In this document: positions 11,115 through 18,305 of the stretch, piece after piece
Position numbering within the stretch: the first letter of the stretch is position 1
Layout: each line of letters opens with the position of its first letter
NCBI GenBank assembly: GCA_022563885.1
Contig: JADFMM010000026.1
Location: forward strand, 1 to 37,336
Direction: 5' to 3'
Origin: Planctomycetota bacterium
Lineage (GTDB): Bacteria; Planctomycetota; Phycisphaerae; Sedimentisphaerales; Anaerobacaceae
DNA: 37,336 nucleotides
Translations under genes and position numbers: made by a program
Notes under the pieces: model-generated
What the model saw: only the letters and a program-made list of their open reading frames with translations
Told to the model about the DNA's origin: nothing
The model's database searches: none

Positions 11115-11336
11115 ATGCAAACACTGACAGTCAATGGCCAGGAACGTGAATTTCCTGATGGGGTTCCCGGCAGTCTAGAGGACCTAGTCCTCCAGCTCAA
11201 GGTGACGGCTGCGGCCGTGGTGGCGGAGGTGGATGGCGTAGTCGTCAACCAGGATGCCTTTGCCCAGACCGGGTTGAGGGACGGGCAACGCGTGGAATTG
11301 ATCCGCTTCGTGGGTGGCGGATCAGAGCACACTTAG
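11115..11336 (+). CDS. thiS: ThiS, sulfur-carrier protein for thiazole synthesis, with a C-terminal tail
   Basis: This is a 73-residue ubiquitin-fold protein that delivers sulfur as a C-terminal thiocarboxylate to ThiG. The start MQTLTVNGQ and the end LIRFVGGG fit ThiS closely. Normal ThiS ends at the Gly-Gly; here four more residues (SEHT) precede TAG. The codon after GGG is TCA, one base away from a TGA stop, so the tail could come from a single-base loss of stop. As written, the protein would need trimming before adenylation. It lies 49 bases upstream of thiG. An in-frame ATG at 11097 is an alternative start. thiF is not in the window. Confidence 0.9.
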   Translation: MQTLTVNGQEREFPDGVPGSLEDLVLQLKVTAAAVVAEVDGVVVNQDAFAQTGLRDGQRVELIRFVGGGSEHT

Positions 11337-11385
11337 ATAAAATAGCATCGCCTCAGGCGGAAAAACATCAAATGAAGGTGCCATC

Positions 11386-12189
11386 GTGAGTGTATGGATA
11401 GACAAGTTAGTCGTCGCGGGACGGGAGTTCGAATCTCGTCTCATAGTGGGGACTGGGAAATTCGCCTCAAATCAACTGATGGCGGAGGCTATCAGGGCCA
11501 GTTGTGCGGAGATCGTCACCGTCGCCCTGCGCCGGGTGGATATCGAGAACGATCAGGATGACATGCTGCGGGTCATCGACCGTGACAGCACGCTGCTGCT
11601 TCCGAACACCTCTGGGGCCCGGGATGCGGAGGAGGCGATCCGCCTGGCTCGCCTGGCCCGAGCGGCCACCGGAATCGAGTGGCTCAAGCTGGAAGTGACG
11701 CCCAACCCCTACCACCTCCTGCCCGACCCCATCGAGACCCTGAGGGCCGCCGAGGTCCTCGTCAAGGAGGGATTCGTGGTCTTGCCCTACATCAATGCCG
11801 ATCCCGTGCTGGCCCGTCGTCTGGAGGAATGTGGCGCGGCAACGGTGATGCCCCTGGCCAGTCCGATTGGCTCGAACCAGGGATTGAAGACCCGCGATGC
11901 GATTGGCATAATAATCGAGCAATCCACGGTTCCGGTGGTCGTAGACGCGGGCTTGGGTCTCCCCTCGCACGCGGCCGATGCGATGGAGATGGGCGCCGAC
12001 GCCGTACTGGTCAACACGGGCATTGCCACGGCCGAGGATCCAGTGGGGATGGCAGTGGCGTTCAAGCTGGCCGTTGAGGCGGGACGTCGAGGATTTTGCG
12101 CGGGGGCTCAAGGCCCTGGACAAAACGCGGCGGCATCCAGTCCGCTGACGGGGTTTCTCGGTGAGACATCGCCTGCGGACACGAACTAG
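11386..12189 (+). CDS. thiG: ThiG, thiazole synthase
   Basis: ThiG is a TIM-barrel enzyme that condenses 1-deoxyxylulose 5-phosphate, dehydroglycine and the ThiS thiocarboxylate into the thiazole phosphate of thiamin. It has 267 residues. The N-terminus reads [10 protein letters not shown]. The Schiff-base lysine is Lys101 in [10 protein letters not shown]. The phosphate-binding end carries [20 protein letters not shown] and VLVNTGIA. The start is GTG 11386, with AAGGTG upstream at suitable spacing. The nearby ATG 11371 in another frame runs straight into a stop. It is in line with thiS and thiH, probably one operon. Confidence 0.97.
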   Translation: MSVWIDKLVVAGREFESRLIVGTGKFASNQLMAEAIRASCAEIVTVALRRVDIENDQDDMLRVIDRDSTLLLPNTSGARDAEEAIRLARLARAATGIEWLKLEVTPNPYHLLPDPIETLRAAEVLVKEGFVVLPYINADPVLARRLEECGAATVMPLASPIGSNQGLKTRDAIGIIIEQSTVPVVVDAGLGLPSHAADAMEMGADAVLVNTGIATAEDPVGMAVAFKLAVEAGRRGFCAGAQGPGQNAAASSPLTGFLGETSPADTN

Positions 12190-12235
12190 TCACCGACCCT
12201 CTGCAAGCCAAGGACGACGAAAGACGACAAACGCA

Positions 12236-13387
12236 ATGAATCCCTCATTCTTACCGATCCTAGAGGATCTCAGGCTCGATGGAACAGACGGTCGGTGGGC
12301 CGACCGCATGGCCGATGTCACGCCCCAGGATGTCGAAGGTGCATTGGCGAGGCCGCCGGGGCGTTACTCGTTCGATCGCCTGCTGATCTTGGTCTCTCCG
12401 GCGGCCCAAGCCTATCTTGAAGCCATGGCTCAACAGTCCCATCGCTTGACCATCCAGCGCTTCGGCAAGACGATCTCCCTGTTCGCACCTCTCTATCTCT
12501 CCAGTCACTGCTGTAATATTTGCACCTACTGTGGATTTAGCTCTGAGAGCAAGACGGAACGTAAGCGGCTCTCGGTCGACGAGGCCGTGGCCGAGGCCGA
12601 TATCGTGGCTGCCGAGGGGTTTTCCGATCTGCTGCTGGTGAGCAGTGAGGATCGCCACGCCGTGAATACGCCCTATCTGGTGGAACTGGCCCATCGTCTG
12701 CGCGATCGATTCAGTTCTCTCTCCATCGAAATCCAGCAGCTCAGGCAGGAAGAGTATGCCCGCCTCTTTGCAGCGGGCATAGAGGGTGTGACCTTCTATC
12801 AGGAGAGCTACGATCGAGTTGTCTATGGTCAATATCATCTGGCGGGTCCCAAGGCGGACTACGATCGCCGCGTCCGAGGGCCCGAAGAGATCGCGGCGAC
12901 AGGCATGCGGCGCATCGGCCTGGGCGTCTTGTTGGGACTGGCCAATTGGCGGGAGGAGACCTTGGCCTTGGCGGAACATGGCGCCTTCCTCATGAAACAT
13001 TTCTGCCGGTCCCAAATCTCCTTCTCTTTCCCCCGACTGCGTCCTGCCCAGGACGTGGAGAGTCAGCAGTTCCAGCATCTGCTGGGGGACCGGGATCTGG
13101 TACAGATGATCTTGGCCTTGCGTTTGTGCTTCGCCGACGCCGGGCTAGTGATGTCCACGCGAGAACCTGCGGCGTTCCGCGATGCTCTGGTAAAACTGGG
13201 TGTCACGAAGATGAGCGCGGGGAGTAAGACCAATCCGGGTGGCTATGGGGAAGAGACCCCCTCCCTTGAGCAGTTTTCGGTCGATGACCAACGATCTGCC
13301 GGCGAAGTGGCAGCCATGATACGTTCTCAGGGGTTTGAATCGGTGTGGAAGGATTGGGATGCTGCCTTCGCCGCAGCCGGTGGCTAG
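12236..13387 (+). CDS. thiH: ThiH, radical-SAM tyrosine lyase (2-iminoacetate synthase)
   Basis: ThiH cleaves tyrosine to give dehydroglycine for ThiG, releasing p-cresol; it is the route of organisms lacking the ThiO oxidase. It has 383 residues. The radical-SAM cluster motif is Cys92-x3-Cys96-x2-Cys99 (CCNICTYCGF). Further family features are EIQQL, EGVTFYQESYD and the C-terminal MSAGSKTNPGGYG. The start at ATG 12236 begins MNPSFLP. An in-frame start inside the thiG end is possible but gives an atypical N-terminus. A GACG-rich stretch precedes the start but no strong ribosome-binding site. It lies 46 bases after thiG. The use of ThiH suggests growth at least partly without oxygen, which is inference. 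Confidence 0.96.
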   Translation: MNPSFLPILEDLRLDGTDGRWADRMADVTPQDVEGALARPPGRYSFDRLLILVSPAAQAYLEAMAQQSHRLTIQRFGKTISLFAPLYLSSHCCNICTYCGFSSESKTERKRLSVDEAVAEADIVAAEGFSDLLLVSSEDRHAVNTPYLVELAHRLRDRFSSLSIEIQQLRQEEYARLFAAGIEGVTFYQESYDRVVYGQYHLAGPKADYDRRVRGPEEIAATGMRRIGLGVLLGLANWREETLALAEHGAFLMKHFCRSQISFSFPRLRPAQDVESQQFQHLLGDRDLVQMILALRLCFADAGLVMSTREPAAFRDALVKLGVTKMSAGSKTNPGGYGEETPSLEQFSVDDQRSAGEVAAMIRSQGFESVWKDWDAAFAAAGG

Positions 13388-13400
13388 GACAACTGCGGAT

Positions 13401-14465
13401 TCATGCGTCGTATTTGCGCTTGCCTTGGTAACTCAAGGGCGGAATGACGCTCTTTTTCCCGGTTCGTTCCTTGGGGGCCGATGACGGCACAGGGGAATCC
13501 GGCGTCTCTTTGTGGGCCGCCGGCTCGTCGATTCCGCGTAAGGCGATGGTCTGAAGGTGCTCCTGCGCCACGTCACGCTGAACGCTCACCCGTTTGAGTC
13601 GGGCATTCAGTTCTTTGACGTGGGCCTGCAAGGTCGTTACTTTCGCGGTGAGCACGCTCTTTTCCCCTCGGTGCTGCTTCTGGAGGAGCCCTTTCTCGTG
13701 GTCCGCCGTCTGCTGGACCGCTTTGGTCTTCTCTTTTACGGCCTGATCAACTGCACGCTCGAGTGTCTGGGGAATGCCCTTGATCTGCTTTTCCATGGCC
13801 TTAATCTCTTCTTCGCGTGCAGCCATGGCCGCTTCTCTTTGGCCGAGTGCCTCCTCTATCGCCTCTTTCTCTGCCAGAAGACGGGCCATTTTGTCCTTGA
13901 ACGCGTCTCGTGCTATTTGCTGCTCCCGTTTGAATGTGTATTGGAACGCCTCCTCTTGCCGGGCGCGTTCTCTCTCTTCTCGGGTCTGTCCTTCCTCGAC
14001 CTCGGCGGCATGCCTTGCCTGTTCTTGTTCCCATGCGAGACGCAGGGCCTTCTTCTCCGCCGCGAACTGCTCTAGCTGTCGGCGATGTGTCTCTTCCAGG
14101 CCAGCGAGCGTGCTGGCACAGGTCTCGATGCTGAAGCGCTCCCGAAGTTCTCGCTCCCTGATCTCCACGGCGAGTTGAATCTGCTCGAACTTGCCCAGCT
14201 CACCAGTGATTCGATTGGCCAGTTTCGTGAAGAGGGTCTGCAGTTCCAGTCTCAAGTCAGTGGCGTTCTGAAGAACCTCCTCCACAGAGAGGTCCATCGC
14301 CTGGCCCAGGGCCTGCTCGTCTCGCTTGGTATCCTCTCTTCGCTCAGGAACGCCACCGAGGCCTTGTAACTGCGTGACCAATTGCTGATACGCGTCCAGC
14401 AACTCGCGTTTGGTGTGTTTCATGTTGAGCTTTTGGGGGGCTGTGGTCGGCCTACTTGCCGGCAT
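13401..14465 (-). CDS. Long coiled-coil protein of unknown function
   Basis: This is a 354-residue hydrophilic protein, mostly charged heptad sequence from about residue 60 to 305 (runs of E, K, R, Q, A), with Pro/Ser-rich ends. Near the N-terminus it reads MKHTKRELLDAYQQL. There is no signal peptide, no membrane segment and no catalytic motif. ATG 14465 is chosen because AAGGAG lies six bases before it; ATGs at 14471 and 14489 are upstream alternatives. It is convergent with thiH, with 13 bases between the stops. It is probably cytoplasmic and structural or scaffold-like, but the function cannot be named. Confidence 0.8.
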   Translation of the reverse strand: MPASRPTTAPQKLNMKHTKRELLDAYQQLVTQLQGLGGVPERREDTKRDEQALGQAMDLSVEEVLQNATDLRLELQTLFTKLANRITGELGKFEQIQLAVEIRERELRERFSIETCASTLAGLEETHRRQLEQFAAEKKALRLAWEQEQARHAAEVEEGQTREERERARQEEAFQYTFKREQQIARDAFKDKMARLLAEKEAIEEALGQREAAMAAREEEIKAMEKQIKGIPQTLERAVDQAVKEKTKAVQQTADHEKGLLQKQHRGEKSVLTAKVTTLQAHVKELNARLKRVSVQRDVAQEHLQTIALRGIDEPAAHKETPDSPVPSSAPKERTGKKSVIPPLSYQGKRKYDA

Positions 14466-14515
14466 CTGCATCTCCTTGTGTTGGGCCATCCTGTGTCGTT
14501 CGATACTGACAGCAT

Positions 14516-15070
14516 CTAGGCGCCGCGTCGCCGCTTCCTGCAGAAAATCGCTCCCAGCGCCAGCAGGAGTGCCGTGTGCGGCTCCGGGGCTGAGAAAGAG
14601 GCGTGGGTGCTGCCCGTGCCGCCTTGAGCCTCATGGCCCCAGACACAAAAGGCGGAGGGATAGAAGAGGCCACCGGACGCCCATGCAAATTGAACTCCAT
14701 TTCCGATGGGGTTGCTCGCGAAGGGGGCGGCATTCGCCGTGCTTGTCATTCGATCGAGTTGGGGTGTCGGCAGACGCAGCACAGATCGTAACAACAGGAT
14801 GCTCTGAGACGAGGGGTCGGGATGCAGGACCAGTGCTTGCCGCGGATGGAAGAGTTTGTGCTGGGCACCGTGCGCAAAGAGAGTGGATTCCAGCGAAGCG
14901 CCTTCTGCCCGCTGGTTGGGTAGGGGCGCTTCGTACTGCTCGTAGCTGATCAGCCAACGATCGAGCGTATGTTCCTGCACGTGACAGACAACCGGCAGCA
15001 GCTCGCTTCGCCCGGTGGCACAGCAGCCCAGCCACGTCAACAAGGCCAATTGTAGGGTCCTCCAGTTCAC
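14516..15070 (-). CDS. Small PEP-CTERM exported protein
   Basis: It has 184 residues. The N-terminus has a signal peptide (NWRTLQLALLTWLGCCA). The C-terminus is a PEP-CTERM sorting signal: APEPHTALLLALGA, then FCRKRRRGA, that is the PEP box, a hydrophobic helix and a basic tail. In this system an exosortase cleaves the signal and the protein joins the extracellular matrix or surface; no exosortase gene is in view. The middle has no recognised domain. GTG 15070 is chosen, with GGGGA six bases upstream; a TTG at 15082 is possible. It lies 50 bases upstream of the coiled-coil gene on the same strand. Confidence 0.82.
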   Translation of the reverse strand: MNWRTLQLALLTWLGCCATGRSELLPVVCHVQEHTLDRWLISYEQYEAPLPNQRAEGASLESTLFAHGAQHKLFHPRQALVLHPDPSSQSILLLRSVLRLPTPQLDRMTSTANAAPFASNPIGNGVQFAWASGGLFYPSAFCVWGHEAQGGTGSTHASFSAPEPHTALLLALGAIFCRKRRRGA

Positions 15071-15253
15071 GCCTTTCCCCAATCTGGACCGTGCGGGATT
15101 GTCTCTTTCTTCCGAGAGCCGCGCCCCGGTGACATCCTACCAGGGGATGGCCCTCATCCACTGAGAAATGACTCCATTCACACTGACCACTATATCTAAT
15201 TTGGGTCCCTCAGTGCAAGGAGGATTTTCAGACAGAGCCTAGCAGAATAACTC

Positions 15254-15281
15254 GGGACAAAGGCGGGTCGGCGACGATAAT
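15254..15281 (+). promoter_or_regulatory. Candidate promoter for the GH18-type gene
   Basis: GGGACA (15254-15259) and GATAAT (15276-15281) are 16 bases apart, about 35 bases upstream of the ATG. The -10 matches at five of six positions and the -35 at four of six. Confidence 0.3.
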
Positions 15282-15316
15282 AGAGAGAAAGTTAAAGTCT
15301 AGGAGGCAACAGGTCT

Positions 15317-16285
15317 ATGAGATCCATCCCCAGTCACCGAGCCGTTTGCTCAGTTCTCCTCTTCCTTGGCCCGCTGGGGGCGTCCCTTGCGGCCGGGACA
15401 GAGACCTACCGATTCAAGGAGACGTGGGGCTATCTGATGAAGGGGGAGGAGAAGCATTTCACGGGCGACGAGCCGCTTACCGACATAGCCTATTTTAGTG
15501 CCCGACTGAACGTCATAGGTCGTCTTGACGGAAAAATCCAGCCTCCCAAGTTACCCGGCCCCAAACGGCGAATTCATCTGGTGATCAGTGCCGCGGCCAG
15601 TCCGACACTGATGTACTTCTGCCTCAGAAGCAGTCCAACCACACGGGCCGGCCTGATCGGGGATATTCTGCGTCTCGCGGAACCCTTCGACGGTGTCCAG
15701 ATCGATTTCGAGGCCATGCGTCCGCAGGAAAAAGCACCCTACATCTCTTTCCTGGCGGAGCTGAAGCGCAAGCTGCCCAGGAGAAAGATGCTGAGTGTCG
15801 CTGTCCCGGCTCGTACAAAACTCCAGAAGGACGCCTTCAGCTACGCGGGAATCGCCGCGGTTGCGGACAAGGTGTTGGTCATGGCCTACGACGAGCACTG
15901 GCGAAGCGGTGAGGCCGGCGCCATTGCCTCGGCCCAGTGGTGCCGGAAGGTCTGCGCCTTCGCTCGACAGCAGATACCCCCGCAGAAGTTGGTCATGGGG
16001 CTTCCTCTCTATGGTCGCGTCTGGCAAAAAGAGCCGGTGGCCCGGGCGCTGAAGTACCCCCAGACCCTCCAGCTATGGGAACAAAACAAACCCGTGCTTA
16101 AGCGCCTGTCCGATGACACCCCCTATTTCGAGTACCGCACGACCGTGACCGCCGCGGTCTACTTTGAGGATGTGAGGAGCCTGACGCGGAAGCTCTCCCT
16201 GTATCAGCAGGCCGGCGTGCGGGGCGTCGGATTCTGGCGTATCGGCCAGGGGCCCGCAGAACTCTGGCGGGTGCTCAGCAACTGA
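15317..16285 (+). CDS. Exported GH18-type glycoside hydrolase
   Basis: This is a 322-residue protein with a signal peptide (residues 1-25, hydrophobic VLLFLGPLGASLAAG). The catalytic signature of family 18 is present as F-D125-G-V-Q-I-D130-F-E132, Glu132 being the expected acid. Downstream blocks VMAYDEHW, LVMGLPLYGRVW and GVRGVGFWRIG also match the family and resemble the spore-wall YaaH/YdhD branch more than classical chitinases. Likely substrates are beta-1,4-linked N-acetylhexosamine chains, either peptidoglycan or chitin; the sequence does not decide. AGGAGG lies ten bases before the ATG. The stop TGA lies inside the start of a truncated DUF4411 gene read in another frame. Confidence 0.88.
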   Translation: MRSIPSHRAVCSVLLFLGPLGASLAAGTETYRFKETWGYLMKGEEKHFTGDEPLTDIAYFSARLNVIGRLDGKIQPPKLPGPKRRIHLVISAAASPTLMYFCLRSSPTTRAGLIGDILRLAEPFDGVQIDFEAMRPQEKAPYISFLAELKRKLPRRKMLSVAVPARTKLQKDAFSYAGIAAVADKVLVMAYDEHWRSGEAGAIASAQWCRKVCAFARQQIPPQKLVMGLPLYGRVWQKEPVARALKYPQTLQLWEQNKPVLKRLSDDTPYFEYRTTVTAAVYFEDVRSLTRKLSLYQQAGVRGVGFWRIGQGPAELWRVLSN

Positions 16286-16595
16286 AGCTCTACGGGATTG
16301 GTGCAAAGAACATGCGGAAGTTTTTACAACGCCGACGGCCGAAGAAGGTGAATTCGTTAAACGTATATTTGCTGTCGGGCATTTCCAGCAAGTGATAGAA
16401 CAGAAGAAGCTCTACAAAGGTGGCAATAACGCCGATCCTTTTGTCGTGGCAAAAGCTGCTGTCACTAATGGAACGGTTGTCACCCTGGAATCCAATCTTC
16501 CAAATGCGTCCCGCATACCAAATATTTGCGACCATTTTGATGTGCAGTGGCTAAACCTGGAAGATTTCATGGAGACTGAAGGCTGGGAATTCTAA
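16284..16595 (+). pseudogene. C-terminal part of a DUF4411 (PIN-like) protein
   Basis: The frame reads EALRDWCKEHAEVF, then KLYKGGNNADPFVVAKAA, VVTLESN, IPNICDHFDVQWLNLEDF and ends METEGWEF. This is the C-terminal two-thirds of the DUF4411 family, PIN-fold proteins often found as the toxin of toxin-antitoxin pairs. The N-terminus with its first acidic residues is missing. The readable part begins exactly over the GH18 stop codon, with no start codon of its own except an internal GTG at 16392. No antitoxin gene is adjacent. It is a relic fused to the GH18 gene by a deletion or recombination. Confidence 0.8.
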
Positions 16596-16874
16596 GCTAG
16601 TCCTTGCCGTGGCAATAACATTGATGAACCATGTTGCTCGGAGCGTTGAAGCCGGCGAGGTGTAAATATTCATCCGTGGGCAAGTTACCGGACTTCCCGT
16701 ACCGTGTGAATCCTAATCCCACATAACTCCTTTCATGATATGGACATAAGGTCATGGCGGAGAGAAAGGGATTGGCTGCTGGGCGAGTACTTGTGCCCCG
16801 CCGGATCGTCAGAAAATATTCTACCCCAATCCTATCTTTCGCCCGGTGGGAGCACCTGATATACTTGACGCACG
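16596..16874. other. Short gap with an unassigned minus-strand frame
   Basis: A minus-strand frame (stop at 16597) runs through the gap and a little into the DUF1501 start. It contains CPYHERSYVGLGFTRYGKSG and ends HQCYCHGKD. The ending recalls a haem-binding CxxCH motif but has only one residue between the cysteines. No family is recognised; it may be a relic or spurious. Confidence 0.3.
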
Positions 16875-18305
16875 ATGAATACGTATTCTGGCACATCGAA
16901 TCAGTTCAGCCGGCGTAGGTTTCTCCGAGAAAGCGGGTGTGGTTTCGGTGCGTTGGCTCTGAGCACCCTGCTGGGTCAGGAGTCCATGCTGGCATCGCCT
17001 GGTTCGTTGCCCGGTTCGTCGCTTGGATCTCCCCATTTTGCGCCACGGGCAAAACGCGTCATCTGGCTGTTCATGCATGGGGGACCGAGCCATGTCGATT
17101 TGTTCGATCCCAAACCGGCCTTGATCGAACATGCCGGGAAGCCCCTGCCGGAGAGTTTCGGGGAAGTCATGACGCGGCGGAAGGTGGCGCGGAATCCTTT
17201 GATGGCTCCGGTCAAACCGTTTCGACGCCATGGCCGTTCGGGTCTTGAGATCAGTGATTTTCTCCCTCACATCGCGAGCTGCGCCGATGATCTGTGCGTG
17301 ATTCGAAGTTGTCACGGCGACAGTGTGAATCATCCTCAGTCGGTGTACCAGATGAACACGGGATCGATCCTCATGGGTAAGCCGAGCCTGGGAAGCTGGG
17401 TGGCGTATGGCATGGGTACTGAAAACAAAGACATGCCTGCGTTCATCGTGATGCCCGATCCGGGCAGCGGCATCAAGGGCGGTCCTCCGGCCTGGGGCAG
17501 CGGGTTTCTGCCTGCGACGTTCCAGGGCACGACGCTGCGGCCGGGCGACAACCCGATTCTAAACCTTAAACCACACCCGGAACTCGGTGCGAGGCGGCAA
17601 CGGGATGTGCTGGACCTCATGGGGAAATTGAATCAACAACATCTCGCGGAACGGGATTTCGACGACACCCTCTCCGCTCGAATCGAAAGCTATGAACTGG
17701 CCTTTCGCATGCAGACCGAAGCGCCCGATCTGGTGGATCTTTCCCAGGAAACCGAAGAATGTAAACGGCTCTACGGAATCGATGAGTCGGAAACCCGGGA
17801 GTTTGGGACCCGCTGCCTGCTGGCCCGGCGCATGGTCGAACGCGGGGTGCGTTTCATCCAGTTGTACTCCGGAGATACAAACGGTTGGGACGCGCATAAC
17901 GACCTGCTTAAAAATCATACCGAACATTGCCGCCGCACGGACAAGCCCGTGGCCGGTTTGTTGAAGGATCTGAAACGTCGAGGCCTGTTGAAAGATACCC
18001 TGGTGATCTGGGGCGGCGAATTTGGACGGATGCCCATGAGTGAAAAAGGGACGGGACGCGATCATAATCCATGGGGCTACACCGTGTGGCTGGCCGGCGC
18101 CGGAGTGAAGGGTGGGCTGGCCTACGGCGCGACCGATGCCATGGGCCTACGCGCGGAGCGGGACAAGGTTCATATTCATGACCTCCATGCCACCATCCTG
18201 CATCTCCTGGGTTTTAATCACGAGAAATTGACGTTTCGACATAATGGCCGGGAAGATCGCCTAACCGATGTCGCCGGAAAAGTGGTCTATGGTGTGTTGT
18301 CATGA
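16875..18305 (+). CDS. DUF1501 family Tat-exported protein
   Basis: This is a 476-residue protein with a twin-arginine signal (FSRRRFLRESG, residues 11-21), so it is exported folded. The body matches DUF1501, a sulfatase/alkaline-phosphatase-like fold: WLFMHGGPSHVDLFDPKP, RFIQLYSGDTNGWDAHND, then VIWGGEFGRMP and GRDHNPWGYTVW, which carry likely metal-binding Asp/His residues. The biochemical activity of the family is unknown. Its genes are habitually paired with DUF1549/DUF1553 cytochrome genes in Planctomycetes and Verrucomicrobia. Here the partner follows directly, with an ATGA overlap at 18302-18305 showing translational coupling. Confidence 0.93.
   Translation: MNTYSGTSNQFSRRRFLRESGCGFGALALSTLLGQESMLASPGSLPGSSLGSPHFAPRAKRVIWLFMHGGPSHVDLFDPKPALIEHAGKPLPESFGEVMTRRKVARNPLMAPVKPFRRHGRSGLEISDFLPHIASCADDLCVIRSCHGDSVNHPQSVYQMNTGSILMGKPSLGSWVAYGMGTENKDMPAFIVMPDPGSGIKGGPPAWGSGFLPATFQGTTLRPGDNPILNLKPHPELGARRQRDVLDLMGKLNQQHLAERDFDDTLSARIESYELAFRMQTEAPDLVDLSQETEECKRLYGIDESETREFGTRCLLARRMVERGVRFIQLYSGDTNGWDAHNDLLKNHTEHCRRTDKPVAGLLKDLKRRGLLKDTLVIWGGEFGRMPMSEKGTGRDHNPWGYTVWLAGAGVKGGLAYGATDAMGLRAERDKVHIHDLHATILHLLGFNHEKLTFRHNGREDRLTDVAGKVVYGVLS

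Noticed and set aside
16597-16896. Minus-strand frame ending CYCHGKD as a cytochrome c
   Set aside because: There is only one residue between the cysteines, so it does not meet the CxxCH haem motif, and no other cytochrome feature is present.
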